Source: Saprospiraceae bacterium
GTDB taxonomy: Bacteria; Bacteroidota; Bacteroidia; Chitinophagales; Saprospiraceae
Reading direction: 5' to 3'
Length of the DNA: 64,000 nt
NCBI GenBank assembly: GCA_019638455.1
Contig: JAHBTU010000002.1
Coordinates: forward strand, 654,501-718,500
Positions 53,549 through 63,306 of the stretch are shown here, piece after piece. The position numbers and the translations under genes are program-made. The notes under the pieces were generated by a model that saw only the letters and a program-made list of their open reading frames with translations, did no database searches and was not told the DNA's origin. Positions within the stretch are counted from its first letter, which is position 1. Each line of letters starts with the position of its first letter.

Positions 53549-55675
53549 GTGCCCACCCTCGACTCCAACATCGAATATCTCAAAGGCGTCGGTCCGCAAC
53601 GTGCGGAGGTGCTGAAAAAGGAATTGGGCATATTCACCTGCCGCGACCTGCTGTTCCATTTCCCCTTCCGATACATTGACCGCACCAAATTCCACAAGAT
53701 TCGAGACATCCACACCGAAGGCGAACTGGTGCAAATACGCGGCACCCTCCGTCGCCTCGAAACCCTCGGCGAAGGTCGCGCCCGGCGGCTTGTCGGAAGC
53801 CTCCGCGACGAAACGGGGATGATGGAGCTGGTGTGGTTCCAAGCCGTGCAATGGCTTGAAAAAAGCCTCACCGTCGGCAAAGAATACATTGTTTTTGGCC
53901 GTGTCAACGAGTTCAATGGCCGTTTTAACATCACCCACCCGGAGATGGAAAGCCTCACCCCCGACCCCTCTTCAACCGGAGAAGAGCTGGGGGTGAGGCA
54001 ACTCACCTTCGACCCCGTCTATCCCAGCACCGATAAGCTGACCCAAAAAGGGCTTGACGCAAAAGGGCTGCGCAAAATCATCCGCACCCTGCTCGACGGC
54101 CTTTCCCCGACAGATTTGCCGGAGACGATGCCCGATTATCTGACCGCGCAATACAAACTGACTTCGCGCTGGTCAGCTTTGAACAAGATTCATTTTCCCG
54201 AAAACCAGCAAGAGCTCGACGTAGCCACGCGGCGGCTGAAATTCGAGGAGTTGTTTTTCCTGCAATTGCGCCTTTTGCAAATTCGCACCCGCCGAAAAGA
54301 TGCCATTCGAGGCTTCGTCTTTTCCAAAATCGGCGATTTTTTCAATAAATTTTATCACGAAAAACTACCCTTCGAACTCACGGGCGCGCAAAAAAGGGTA
54401 TTGAAGGAAATCCGTGCCGACCTCGCCGTGGGCAAACAAATGAATCGTCTTGTGCAAGGCGACGTAGGCTCCGGCAAAACCGTCGTGGCCTTGATGACGA
54501 TGCTCATGGCATTGGACAATGGTTTTCAGGCGGTGCTCATGGCCCCCACCGAAATCCTCGCCCAGCAGCATTTTGCCAACATCACCGAACTCGTGGGTGA
54601 TTTGGGCATCCGCGTCGGCTTCCTCAGCGGCACGGTGAAAGGCAAAAAGCGCGAGGCCATTCTGCAACAGCTGGCCTCGGGCGAGCTCCACATCGTCGTC
54701 GGGACGCACGCGCTCATTGAGGATTGGGTGCAATTCAACAATCTGGGCATCAGCATCATAGACGAGCAGCACCGCTTCGGTGTGGAGCAACGCGCCGCGC
54801 TGTGGAAGAAAAACCCCGCCGGGCCGCCCCATGTGTTGGTGATGACGGCCACGCCGATTCCGCGCACGCTTGCCATGACTTTGTATGGAGACTTGGACGT
54901 GTCGGTGATAGACGAGTTGCCCCCCGGTCGCAAGCCCATCACCACGATGCACAAGAGCGAGCACCATCGCTTGCGGGTACAGGGGTTCATGCGCGACGAG
55001 ATTGCCAAGGGGCGGCAAGTGTATGTCGTTTACCCGATGATAGAGGAAACGGAAACGATGGACCTGCAAAACCTGATGTCGGGCTATGAGGCATTGAGCC
55101 GCGACTTTCCGCCGCCGCAATATCAAATTTCCATCGTGCATGGGAAAATGAAGGCTGCCGACAAAGACTTTGAAATGCAGCGTTTTGTGCGCGGCGAGAC
55201 ACAAATCATGGTGGCCACCACCGTCATAGAAGTCGGGGTGAATGTGCCGAACGCCTCGGTGATGGTGATTGAGAACGCCGAGCGTTTCGGCCTCTCGCAA
55301 CTTCATCAATTGCGTGGGCGCGTGGGGCGCGGCGCGGAGCAGAGCTTTTGCATCCTGATGACCTCATTCAAACTCAGCGCCGATGGCCGCGAACGCATTC
55401 AGACCATGTGTCAGACCAACGACGGCTTCGTCATCGCGGAGACGGATTTGCGGCTGCGCGGTCCCGGCAACATAGAGGGCACTCAACAAAGCGGTATGCT
55501 CCGATTCCTCATCGCTGACCTTGCCCGCGACGGACAGATTCTGACGGCGGCGAGAGAGATAGCCCTGCGTATTTTGGAGGACGACCCTGCCTTGGCAGCC
55601 CCCGAACACGAGCGGCTCCGGCAGCACCTCGCCTCGGAAGGCAAGGAAGCGCGGGTGTGGAGCCGCATCTCCTGA
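53549..55675 (+). CDS. recG: ATP-dependent DNA helicase RecG
   Basis: Remodels stalled forks and Holliday junctions. It has 708 residues, standard length. The wedge/OB domain begins IEYLKGVGPQRAEVLKKELG with DLLFHFPFRYIDRTKF. Walker A is VQGDVGSGKTVVALM, the DEAH-like box IIDEQHRFGVEQRAAL, followed by MTATPIPRTLAMTLYGDLDVS, VATTVIEVGVNVPNASVMVIE and LHQLRGRVGRGAEQSFC. The start appears to be GTG (PTLDSNIEYL); no upstream ATG in frame gives homology. It converges with the VWA-like gene, 10 bp apart. Confidence 0.96.
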   Translation: MPTLDSNIEYLKGVGPQRAEVLKKELGIFTCRDLLFHFPFRYIDRTKFHKIRDIHTEGELVQIRGTLRRLETLGEGRARRLVGSLRDETGMMELVWFQAVQWLEKSLTVGKEYIVFGRVNEFNGRFNITHPEMESLTPDPSSTGEELGVRQLTFDPVYPSTDKLTQKGLDAKGLRKIIRTLLDGLSPTDLPETMPDYLTAQYKLTSRWSALNKIHFPENQQELDVATRRLKFEELFFLQLRLLQIRTRRKDAIRGFVFSKIGDFFNKFYHEKLPFELTGAQKRVLKEIRADLAVGKQMNRLVQGDVGSGKTVVALMTMLMALDNGFQAVLMAPTEILAQQHFANITELVGDLGIRVGFLSGTVKGKKREAILQQLASGELHIVVGTHALIEDWVQFNNLGISIIDEQHRFGVEQRAALWKKNPAGPPHVLVMTATPIPRTLAMTLYGDLDVSVIDELPPGRKPITTMHKSEHHRLRVQGFMRDEIAKGRQVYVVYPMIEETETMDLQNLMSGYEALSRDFPPPQYQISIVHGKMKAADKDFEMQRFVRGETQIMVATTVIEVGVNVPNASVMVIENAERFGLSQLHQLRGRVGRGAEQSFCILMTSFKLSADGRERIQTMCQTNDGFVIAETDLRLRGPGNIEGTQQSGMLRFLIADLARDGQILTAAREIALRILEDDPALAAPEHERLRQHLASEGKEARVWSRIS

Positions 55676-55685
55676 ACCTCTTTGC

Positions 55686-57128
55686 TCAATCCGTTTTCAA
55701 AGAAAATCGTCCCTTCTCGAAGATATATTTTCGCTCACCGATAGCCAGCAATGTGCCTTCGACTGCTTTGCCTTTTAGGTCGAGGTCCATTTTGGAGGTA
55801 TGCACCGCTCCCCCCGTGAGGGCAGCGATGCTGATGTAGTCGGAATGTACCTCTTCGCCATTGCCGCCGCAAACCACCACATGAACGGGCTTCTTCACCT
55901 CGCTCATCAATTTGAAGTCGCGCACGGGTGCGTAATTGTCGGCTATCATCACCATCATGCTACAATCGGGACACCTGTTCTGGGCATATATGGCGGCTTC
56001 TATGTTGTTCTCAGGATTGTCGCCGCCGCTACCCGCACGAGCGGCCCGATTAGCTACCTCTTGAATCTCCGACAGGCGATTCGACTGGACGTAGTAGATG
56101 CCTCCTACCTTGCCCAATATCTTGTCCTTGTCGGGTTTCCCGTCGCCGTCATTGAAAAAAACGTAGTGTTCCACACCTTTCGAGGCGTAGAGTTCGTGCC
56201 AAATGAAAATTTGCGTCAGGTAGCCGCTCATGCTACCCGTGACATCCTGCACCACGATGACTTTCTCTTTTTTCCAGTCGTCCCAATTGCGGTCCATGGC
56301 GTCTATCACGGTTGTGTCCCTTCGGCGGTCTATCTCCAGCGAGCGGTCAATCGGCTTGCCAGTGGCCGCATTTATCTTGATACGGCGGTCGTAGTAAGTG
56401 GTGTCGTAAACATAACCCAGAGATTTGGTCTGACATTTTTTCTCCGGGATGCGGTTGCGCCCCGGTTTGTCGTATCGCACACCTTTGCGAGCTTTGTCCT
56501 TGTCTTTCGGAATGTATTTGCCCGTTTCCTCGCATTCGCGTTTGGTGATTTCGCGCATGGAGACGCTCATTTCCCGCACGGTGGAGTCGCGGGTGACAAG
56601 CGGTGTTTTGTTCGATGATTTTTTGGTGAGTACGACGGGGACGGGTGCGGGCATAAGCGTGCCGTCGCTGCTGCGCACCGCCGCGCCAGAAGCAAGATGC
56701 ACTACGAACCCGTGGAACAGTCGCTCGCTTTCTTCGAGGGTGCGGCAGTTGGTCTGGCGCAACATATTCCATTTAATGGACTCGTTGTCGAAGAGGCCGG
56801 GAGAGGCTTTTTCGAGGTTGGTCAATCGCTCGCGATTGAGCGAGACTTGGTCAAAGTTTTTTGTGCGCGAAAACGAGCTATACACCATATCCACTTGTGT
56901 GATGTTTTTTGCATCGAAACGCTTGAACACATCGAGGTTCCGAAACTCGGAGTCCCCATATTGCACCCGGAGAAAGATGCAATCCTCGCAAGCGGTGGTG
57001 TCGTAAACCGGGAGGTCGCTGACAGGCTGTTCGAGCAGCGAGGAGAGGATGGTTTGAGCAGAGAGGGTGAAGCAGGTGAGTACCCAAACAGCTGCGCTTA
57101 GCAGCGGGCGATGGCGGGGGTTGAGCAT
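55686..57128 (-). CDS. Exported VWA-like protein with MIDAS motif
   Basis: A 480-residue protein with an N-terminal signal peptide (LSAAVWVLTCFTLSAQ). The C-terminal half (about 285-460) is a von Willebrand A-type fold: VIVVQDVTGSMSGYL supplies the DxTxS MIDAS motif (D295, T297/S299/S301 region), and SGGDNPENNIEAAI and MVMIADNYAPVRDFKLM follow. The N-terminal half has paired Cys (TACEDC) and is otherwise unfamiliar. It probably binds a divalent metal and a protein ligand at the cell envelope. Family not recognised beyond VWA. Confidence 0.7.
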   Translation of the reverse strand: MLNPRHRPLLSAAVWVLTCFTLSAQTILSSLLEQPVSDLPVYDTTACEDCIFLRVQYGDSEFRNLDVFKRFDAKNITQVDMVYSSFSRTKNFDQVSLNRERLTNLEKASPGLFDNESIKWNMLRQTNCRTLEESERLFHGFVVHLASGAAVRSSDGTLMPAPVPVVLTKKSSNKTPLVTRDSTVREMSVSMREITKRECEETGKYIPKDKDKARKGVRYDKPGRNRIPEKKCQTKSLGYVYDTTYYDRRIKINAATGKPIDRSLEIDRRRDTTVIDAMDRNWDDWKKEKVIVVQDVTGSMSGYLTQIFIWHELYASKGVEHYVFFNDGDGKPDKDKILGKVGGIYYVQSNRLSEIQEVANRAARAGSGGDNPENNIEAAIYAQNRCPDCSMMVMIADNYAPVRDFKLMSEVKKPVHVVVCGGNGEEVHSDYISIAALTGGAVHTSKMDLDLKGKAVEGTLLAIGERKYIFEKGRFSLKTD

Positions 57129-57475
57129 GGTTGGCTAATTGTTTTGGAGGTGATGCGATTGTTTGCAGCTCCAAATGTAAAGGCTGTCTGGGGAGGATGC
57201 AAATATTTGTTAAGGTTTTTATGTGGGAGGGGTCTAAGTTCAGTTGTGTATGAAACTTGAACCCGCCGGAGCGGTGCGTTTGCCCCGACAGCTCGCCCCC
57301 TCCAAAACCCTTGAAAAAAGGTAGGCACAATTTGAAAAATCATGGTCGAAAGAGTTGAGGTGTCCGTGAAGCGACTCTTCGAACAACTATTTGCGGAATG
57401 TTACGCAGGGAACTTTTCCAGCCAGATGAGTGGGCGACTTTTGTGGCGATTTTTTTACAAAATTCTCCTTTCTAT
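57129..57475. other. 347-bp gene-free stretch
   Basis: The leaders of the divergent VWA-like and DoxX-like genes. I see no repeat, hairpin or consensus promoter that I can support. Confidence 0.4.
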
Positions 57476-57865
57476 ATGAAAAACATCCTTGTGTGGCTAC
57501 TCCGCCTGCTGGTGGCGGGTATTCTCCTGCAAACCCTTTTCTTCAAATTCACGGGCGCGCCCGAAAGTGTGTGGATTTTCCAAACGCTGGGCATGGAGCC
57601 TTGGGGTCGCATCGGCTCCGGGGTGGTCGAGCTGGTGGCTTCTGCTTTGATATTATGGCCGCGCGCCACTGGCTTGGGCGCTGTCGTCGCGTTGGGCGTG
57701 ATGAGTGGCGCCATCCTTTCGCACCTTACCCAACTGGGCATCGAAGTGCAAGGCGATGGTGGCTTGTTGTTTTATCTGGCCCTCCTTGTTTTTGCCGGGA
57801 GCGCAGTGTTGGCTTGGCTGCATCGGCGGGAGATTCCGGTGGTCGGGAAATGGTTTTCGACGTGA
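57476..57865 (+). CDS. DoxX-like small membrane protein
   Basis: A 129-residue inner-membrane protein with four hydrophobic helices, the DoxX layout: LVWLLRLLVAGILLQTLFFK with the conserved FKFTGAPE after helix 1, GSGVVELVASALIL, VALGVMSGAILSHLTQLG and LLFYLALLVFAGSAVLAWL. DoxX-family proteins are linked to quinone or thiol redox in membranes, but the role here is unknown. The ATG at 57476 gives a proper first helix; the upstream in-frame ATG at 57398 adds a non-homologous stretch. Confidence 0.75.
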   Translation: MKNILVWLLRLLVAGILLQTLFFKFTGAPESVWIFQTLGMEPWGRIGSGVVELVASALILWPRATGLGAVVALGVMSGAILSHLTQLGIEVQGDGGLLFYLALLVFAGSAVLAWLHRREIPVVGKWFST

Positions 57866-57975
57866 CCCGCATTCAGCCAGTCGAAGCGGCCTCCCGCGCT
57901 TTATCAGGCTTTTTTTATCGAAAAACGGCCCATGTCCTTGCATGAGCTCCCATTTTTGGGCAAAAACAAATTCTC

Positions 57976-58437
57976 ATGCGACAAAGCCGTGCTTATTTTT
58001 TATTGATTTTCGCCGCGTTTTTGACGGCGGCACTCTCCGCCCAAAAAGAAGACAAGGCCATCAAGGCCGTCATCAACAACTTTTTTGCAGGCATGGAAAA
58101 AGGCGATACGGTGCTGCTCAAAAGCGCCTGCACCGACACGCCTGTTTTCCAGACCTTCATGGCCAGCAAGGATGGCCAGATGCAGGTCTATACCGAGGAC
58201 TTTGACGAGTTTGTCCGCTTTATCGGCACGCCCACCAAAGACAAGTATAAGGAGGAAATCACCTTCGAAGCCATCCACGCCGAAAAATCGCTCGCCAGCG
58301 TATGGACGCCCTACAAATTCTATGTGAATGGCAAGGTGTCGCACTGCGGCACCAATTCTTTCCAATTAGTCAAGACCACCGATGGCTGGAAGATTCAATA
58401 CATCATTGACACGCGACGACGGGGATGCAAAGAATGA
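57976..58437 (+). CDS. Exported NTF2/SnoaL-like protein
   Basis: A 153-residue protein with a signal peptide (AYFLLIFAAFLTAALSAQ) and a single NTF2-like cone fold: AIKAVINNFFAGMEKGDTVL, TFEAIHAEKSLASVWTPYKF, VSHCGTNSFQLVKTTDGWKI. Such domains serve as small-molecule binders or remote enzymes; no active-site residues can be assigned. It lies 110 bp after the DoxX-like gene, possibly in the same transcript. Confidence 0.85.
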   Translation: MRQSRAYFLLIFAAFLTAALSAQKEDKAIKAVINNFFAGMEKGDTVLLKSACTDTPVFQTFMASKDGQMQVYTEDFDEFVRFIGTPTKDKYKEEITFEAIHAEKSLASVWTPYKFYVNGKVSHCGTNSFQLVKTTDGWKIQYIIDTRRRGCKE

Positions 58438-58499
58438 GGCTATGACACAAGCAACAAAGTCCGACCATGGCGGGGTGCGCGTGGATTGGGTCTTGTGAC

Positions 58500-58618
58500 C
58501 ACACTACTGGACATTTTGAAATTTGCCACGAAGTCACAAAGACGCAAAGCAAAATACTCATTGATTTGCCGCATTTTGTGCCTTTGTGTCTTTGCGGCAC
58601 AAAAACAATGTCTAGTAG
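58500..58618 (+). mobile_element. MITE R3, copy 2
   Basis: Left end CACACTACTGGACATT, right end in inverse CTACTAGACATT, enclosing the same interior as 31732-31846. The direct repeat GTCTTGTGAC occurs immediately outside both ends (58490-58499 and 58619-58628), a 10-bp target duplication of different sequence from that of copy 1. Confidence 0.85.
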
Positions 58619-58631
58619 GTCTTGTGACTAA

Positions 58632-60038
58632 CTATATGTGCAGCGCCCGATTGGCGGTGGCAGCCAAGCTCGCCTCTTTGAAGGCTTCCGTGTAGGTGGG
58701 GTGCGCATGGCTCATGCGTGCGGCATCTTCCGCCGAGGCGCGGAATTCCATGAGCGCGACGGCTTCGGCTATCATGTCGGCAGCGCGAGCGCCCACGATA
58801 TGCACGCCGAGGATTTCGTCGGTCTCTTTGTGTGCGAGCACTTTCACCATGCCGTCCAAGTCCATGCTCGCACGCGCGCGGCCCAAGGCACGGAAGGGGA
58901 ACTTGCCGGGCTTGTAAGGAACGCCTTTTTCCTTGAGTTCTTCCTCTGTGTAGCCCACGCCTGCCACCTCGGGCCAGGTGTAGACGACACTGGGAATGAG
59001 GTGATAGTGAATGTGTGGCTTTTGACCGACAATCGTCTCTGCCACGAACACGCCCTCTTCCTCCGCTTTGTGCGCCAACATGGCACCCTGTATTACGTCG
59101 CCAATGGCGTAGATGCCCGGCACATTGGTTTGCAGATGCTCGTCCACGGGGATGCGGCCTTTTTCATCCAAGGCGATACCCACGTTTTCCAAGCCAAGCC
59201 CGTCGGTGTAGGGGCGACGACCGATGGCTACGAGGCAGTAGTCCACATCCCAAGAAAGTTTTTTTGAATCGTCGTCGCGGCTTTGGGCGACCACTGTCAC
59301 TTTTGATTTGGAAGGGGTGACTTCGGTGACGGCGTGGCGCAAGTGGAACTCGACCCCAAGATTTTTCATGCTCTTCATCAACTCGCGGCTACAGTCGGCA
59401 TCCATGCCCGCAATGATGCGGTCGAGAAACTCCACCACGATGACCTTGGTGCCCAAACGTGCGTACACGCTGCCCAATTCCAACCCAATGACACCACCGC
59501 CAATAACGACCATGCTGCCCGGCACTTTCTCGATATTGAGGGCTTCCGTGCTGGTGATGACGCGCTTTTTGTCGTAATTGAAATTGGCTGGCACGATGGG
59601 TTTGGAGCCTGTCGCAATGATGACTTTGCTGGTTTCTATTTCCTCGGCGTTGCCACTCGAGCTGGTGATTTTGATGCGGTTTTTATGCACAAACGAGCCG
59701 TGTCCATAGAACACGTCTATTTTGTTCTTCTTCATCAAGAACTCCACCCCCTTGTTGTTGTCGAGTACCACCTCATTTTTCCGCTTAATCATTTGCGGCA
59801 TATTGACCTTCAAGTCTTTGAGGTCAATACCGTGCGTCTGGAATTTTTTGTGGGCGTTGTGGTAGTGTTCGGATGAGTCCAGAAGTGCTTTTGAGGGGAT
59901 GCAGCCTACGTTGAGGCAGGTGCCGCCGAGCACGGAGTAGCGTTCGACGATGGCTGTTTTGAGTCCCAATTGGGCGCAACGGATGGCGGCTACATATCCT
60001 CCGGGGCCGGAGCCGATGATGGTGACGTCGTAAGTCAT
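58632..60038 (-). CDS. lpdA: Dihydrolipoyl dehydrogenase
   Basis: The E3 flavoprotein of 2-oxoacid dehydrogenase and glycine-cleavage complexes. It has 468 residues. The FAD loop is IIGSGPGGYVAAIRCAQLG, the redox disulfide LGGTCLNVGCIPSKALL (C41, C46), and the NAD loop MVVIGGGVIGLELGSVYARLG. The dimer-interface His-Glu pair is in SHAHPTYTEAFKEA. It is the last gene of a tightly spaced minus-strand set (35 bp after the PSP1 gene). Confidence 0.97.
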   Translation of the reverse strand: MTYDVTIIGSGPGGYVAAIRCAQLGLKTAIVERYSVLGGTCLNVGCIPSKALLDSSEHYHNAHKKFQTHGIDLKDLKVNMPQMIKRKNEVVLDNNKGVEFLMKKNKIDVFYGHGSFVHKNRIKITSSSGNAEEIETSKVIIATGSKPIVPANFNYDKKRVITSTEALNIEKVPGSMVVIGGGVIGLELGSVYARLGTKVIVVEFLDRIIAGMDADCSRELMKSMKNLGVEFHLRHAVTEVTPSKSKVTVVAQSRDDDSKKLSWDVDYCLVAIGRRPYTDGLGLENVGIALDEKGRIPVDEHLQTNVPGIYAIGDVIQGAMLAHKAEEEGVFVAETIVGQKPHIHYHLIPSVVYTWPEVAGVGYTEEELKEKGVPYKPGKFPFRALGRARASMDLDGMVKVLAHKETDEILGVHIVGARAADMIAEAVALMEFRASAEDAARMSHAHPTYTEAFKEASLAATANRALHI

Positions 60039-60073
60039 AATGCTATGTAAGACAACAGATTAATCTTGTTTGT

Positions 60074-61471
60074 TCAGTTTTTCTTCGGCCCTTTGTTTTT
60101 AAAATTTCGTTTGTCGCGTTGGCGTTGATGAGCGGCATCGCCAGCTTTGGGCACGGGTGGGGCGTTGCCCTCCTGTCTTTTCGCTGGAGGTTGGTTGGGC
60201 TGTGGCCGCCGCCCTTCTTCCTTGTTGGTTGGCTTGTTGCGTGGTTGTTCTCGTCGGTTGGCCACTGGCAGGTTGTCCTGCTGGGCTGCTTTCTCCACAG
60301 CAGCAGCGGCGGACTGTGAGCGGTCGCGGCTTTTCTTTTTCTTTTTCTTCTTTTTCTTGCGTTTTTCGATGGGGAGTTCTACCACGTCGTGCACATTTTC
60401 GAAGTCAGGTTCTGTCTCTTCTGGCTCATCCACCTCTGGCGGCGGAGCCATGGCGAGGATATCGTCGAGGCTGCCCGGCAGTTGCCCTTGTTTTATCATG
60501 TCCAACGCCTCCCATATCTGGTCCACATGAATTGCATAGAGCTTGCCGCGATTTTCGGCGTAGGTGTAGTACATGAGGCGTTTGAACACATCGGTCTTGA
60601 CCAATATGGCTAATCCTGCGGCGGTTTTGAGTTTTTCCGCACGGTCGGGAAAGTCTTCGAGTGCGTCAATGTAGGTGTCAAGTTCGTAGTTGAGGCAACA
60701 TTTAAGGCGGCCACACATGCCAGACAGTTTTGTCTGGTTGATGGCGAGGTTTTGGTAGCGGGCCGCGGCCGTGTTGACGCTTTTGAATTCCGTGAGCCAA
60801 GTGGAGCAGCACAGTTCCCGGCCACAATTGCCTATGCCGCCAACGCGAGCCGACTCTTGGCGCGCCCCGATTTGGCGCATCTCTATTTTTACCTTGAATT
60901 CGCGGGCATAGCTTCGGATGAGCTCGCGAAAATCCACGCGCCCATCGGCGGTGTAATAGAAGGTGCATTTGCGGCCATCGCCTTGGAATTCCACATCGCC
61001 AATCTTCATGTCCAAATCAAGCGTGCGGGCGATGACGCGGGCTTGCACCATCACTTCTTTCTCTGCGTGGCGCACTTCGTCGAGGCGTTCAAGGTCGCGC
61101 TCGTGGGCTTTGCGCACCACCGTTTGTAGCCGGGCATCGGGGCGGACGCGCTTTCGTTTCATTTGCAGGCGCACGAGCTCTCCTGATAGGGAAACCTTCC
61201 CTACATCGAACCCCCCAGAGGGCGACTCCACCACGACCCAATCGCCAGTGGTGGCGCGGGTGTAGGGTGGGTTTTTGAAAAACTCTTTGCGGGAGCCATT
61301 TTTGAAGCTGACCTCCACGATGTCGAAGGGCTTGGCATCCACGATGCCGAGAGCGGTTATCCAATCGAAAGTGTTGTGGCGGTTGCAGCCGCCGGAAGCG
61401 CAGCCGCCATTGGAGCGGCACCCGCTTACGCTATCTTTACCTGTCGAGCAGGAACATCCTATGCATCCCAT
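60074..61471 (-). CDS. PSP1 / YaaT (RicT)-family protein
   Basis: A 465-residue protein. A Cys-rich N-terminus (GCIGCSCSTGKDSVSGC) precedes the PSP1 core (about 45-300) with VVVESPSGGFDVGKVSL, RKCTFYYTADGRVDFREL and the cysteine motifs GNCGRELCCSTWL and GMCGRLKCCLNYE, which in RicT-type proteins bind an iron-sulfur cluster. The tail is Pro/Lys-rich and disordered, with a run of about ten Lys. In Bacillus YaaT helps RNA processing and phosphorelay; in Bacteroidota it commonly sits next to holB, as here. Confidence 0.9.
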   Translation of the reverse strand: MGCIGCSCSTGKDSVSGCRSNGGCASGGCNRHNTFDWITALGIVDAKPFDIVEVSFKNGSRKEFFKNPPYTRATTGDWVVVESPSGGFDVGKVSLSGELVRLQMKRKRVRPDARLQTVVRKAHERDLERLDEVRHAEKEVMVQARVIARTLDLDMKIGDVEFQGDGRKCTFYYTADGRVDFRELIRSYAREFKVKIEMRQIGARQESARVGGIGNCGRELCCSTWLTEFKSVNTAAARYQNLAINQTKLSGMCGRLKCCLNYELDTYIDALEDFPDRAEKLKTAAGLAILVKTDVFKRLMYYTYAENRGKLYAIHVDQIWEALDMIKQGQLPGSLDDILAMAPPPEVDEPEETEPDFENVHDVVELPIEKRKKKKKKKKKSRDRSQSAAAAVEKAAQQDNLPVANRREQPRNKPTNKEEGRRPQPNQPPAKRQEGNAPPVPKAGDAAHQRQRDKRNFKNKGPKKN

Positions 61472-61509
61472 GTTGGTTGTTAATTATTGGTGACTGGTTT
61501 GGTTTGAGG

Positions 61510-61782
61510 TCAAACGGATATGAGCACTATGCCGACGATGACGCAAACAGCGGCGATTAGCAGGAAGATTTTTCCCACATGCACTTGGAACAACCGCATC
61601 ATGCCGGCAATCAGCAAATTGGGGAAGGCCATGCCAAGAAACACGGAACCTATGACCGCCGGGGTGATGACGCCATCGTTGAACTCGTGTGCCGTGACGT
61701 AAGCGCCGATTCCAATGAGCGCCGTCATGAGGGTAATCAGCCCGATGCGCTTCAAGGTGAATGTCTGTTTGTTTTCAGGCAT
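61510..61782 (-). CDS. Small three-helix membrane protein
   Basis: A 90-residue protein with three hydrophobic segments (LITLMTALIGIGAYVTA, GSVFLGMAFPNLLIAGMM, IFLLIAAVCVIVGIVLI). Its start overlaps the holB stop by eight bases, so it is translated from the same mRNA, and the PSP1 gene follows after 38 bp. No family recognised. Confidence 0.75.
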   Translation of the reverse strand: MPENKQTFTLKRIGLITLMTALIGIGAYVTAHEFNDGVITPAVIGSVFLGMAFPNLLIAGMMRLFQVHVGKIFLLIAAVCVIVGIVLISV

Positions 61783-62962
61783 TTTTCAAAATGTGGTTCA
61801 TTTGGATGGAGGTGTCGAGAAAAAGGATTTTTGGATTGGCGTTTCGTTCGACGTAATAAATGTTGTCGTTGAAAAGGCTGACCAATCGGGTTATTTTGTC
61901 GAAGTTGAGCACTTTGGCCATGTTTTGGGCGGTGGCGAGTTCTTCGGGTTGCAGGCGCAGGTTGGGGTTGCCCGTCACGACCAGCGCCATCAGCTCACGC
62001 AAGAAATGCAGCCCATAGTGGAGGAATTGCTTTTGGTTTTCGCGGCCTAGTTTGGCGAAGTCCTCTGTCCATTTCACGAGTTCCACTCCGTTGCCGCGCC
62101 AGCATTTGCGGAGCCAGTCGAGCAGTAAGCGGGCATCGTCGTTTTCGGGGTTGTCGGCGATGTGGAGCGCGGCGCTAAAGTCGCCATCGGCCAAAAAGGC
62201 GATTTGCCGGGCGCGGCTCTCGTCGAGGCCGCGTTGCAGATGCAGGCCCTTCGTTATTTCCTCGTCGCTCAGCAGGTCGGTCTTGACTAATTGGCAGCGA
62301 GATAGGATGGTGTTCAGAATGGCATCCTGATTTTCGGCAGCCAACAAAAAAATCGTCTGCTCAGGTGGCTCCTCGACGAGCTTGAGCAGGCGGTTGCCCT
62401 CTTTGCCGAGATATTCGGGCAGCCACATCACAAGTATTTTGTAGCGCCCTTCAAAGGCTTTGAGGCTGAGTTTTTTGATGATGGCATTGCACTCGTCTTT
62501 GGTGATGTTGCCCTGCTTGTTTTCAGCGCCCAGACGCTGTAGCCAAGTGTTCACATCCATGTAAGGGTTTTCGGCAAGTGCCGCACGCCACTGCTTGAGA
62601 TAGTCGGTGCTGACGGCGTTGGCACCGACGGTCGGGAATGAAAAATGAATGTCGGGATGGGCAAATTGGGCAGCTTTTCGGCAGGCGGAACACTCGCCGC
62701 AAGCATCGCCGAGCGCGGGCGCGAGCGGGTGGTTTTCGGAGGACTCGGTTGCTCCAAAGAGGCTGTTTTCTGTTGGTTCGGCGTTGCGGTTTGTCGGATT
62801 TTTTTCACATTGCAACAGCTGGGCGAACGCGAGCGTCAAGGCCAAATTGCCACTGCCCGTCGGCCCCAAAAACAGCAAGGCGTGGGGTATGCGCTCGCTG
62901 TGGGCGAGTTGGAGCAGGAATGTCTTGGTCCTGCTTTGGCCGATGATGTCGCTGAAAATCAT
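61775..62962 (-). CDS. holB: DNA polymerase III delta-prime subunit
   Basis: A clamp-loader subunit. From the ATG at 62962 it has 395 residues; the upstream in-frame extension is unconserved. FSDIIGQSRTKTFLLQ, HALLFLGPTGSGN and the zinc module CGECSACRKAAQFAHPD lie in the N-terminal domain, with KILVMWLPEYLGKEGNRLLK and VEEPPEQTIFLL after it. The Walker A lysine is Asn (GPTGSGN), as expected for delta-prime, which does not hydrolyse ATP. It leads a co-oriented set with the small membrane protein, PSP1 protein and lpdA. Confidence 0.93.
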   Translation of the reverse strand: MIFSDIIGQSRTKTFLLQLAHSERIPHALLFLGPTGSGNLALTLAFAQLLQCEKNPTNRNAEPTENSLFGATESSENHPLAPALGDACGECSACRKAAQFAHPDIHFSFPTVGANAVSTDYLKQWRAALAENPYMDVNTWLQRLGAENKQGNITKDECNAIIKKLSLKAFEGRYKILVMWLPEYLGKEGNRLLKLVEEPPEQTIFLLAAENQDAILNTILSRCQLVKTDLLSDEEITKGLHLQRGLDESRARQIAFLADGDFSAALHIADNPENDDARLLLDWLRKCWRGNGVELVKWTEDFAKLGRENQKQFLHYGLHFLRELMALVVTGNPNLRLQPEELATAQNMAKVLNFDKITRLVSLFNDNIYYVERNANPKILFLDTSIQMNHILKNA

Positions 62963-63306
62963 TGTTTTGTGCAAAGTACCCCACGCTCGATTGGCTGATG
63001 GCACGACGTGGCAACACAAAACCTTCGCAGACAGCACTGCGCTTATTGACTTGAAATTGGGTCAGACGATTGGGGCTGCGTGCATGGTTGTCAATGGATT
63101 CGTCGGACTATGTTTTGGCGAAAATTTGCCTCGTATATGGAGAGTCAGATGTGACTGTGCTGTTGAAAAGGTTTTTGCGTGAGGGCGAAGGTACGGCAAA
63201 AGATTGAGTGAATGGACGCAATATCAAGTGCCGGATTTGCAAAAAAAACTATTTTTGCCCATATCGGTTTAATGAGCCAACTTGCTTTCACCTATCCGCA
63301 CACTCC
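62963..63306. other. 344-bp gene-free stretch with a -7 box for queD
   Basis: TATTTTTG at 63250-63257 fits TAnnTTTG and would give queD a leader of about 45 bases. I see no other supported feature. Confidence 0.4.
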
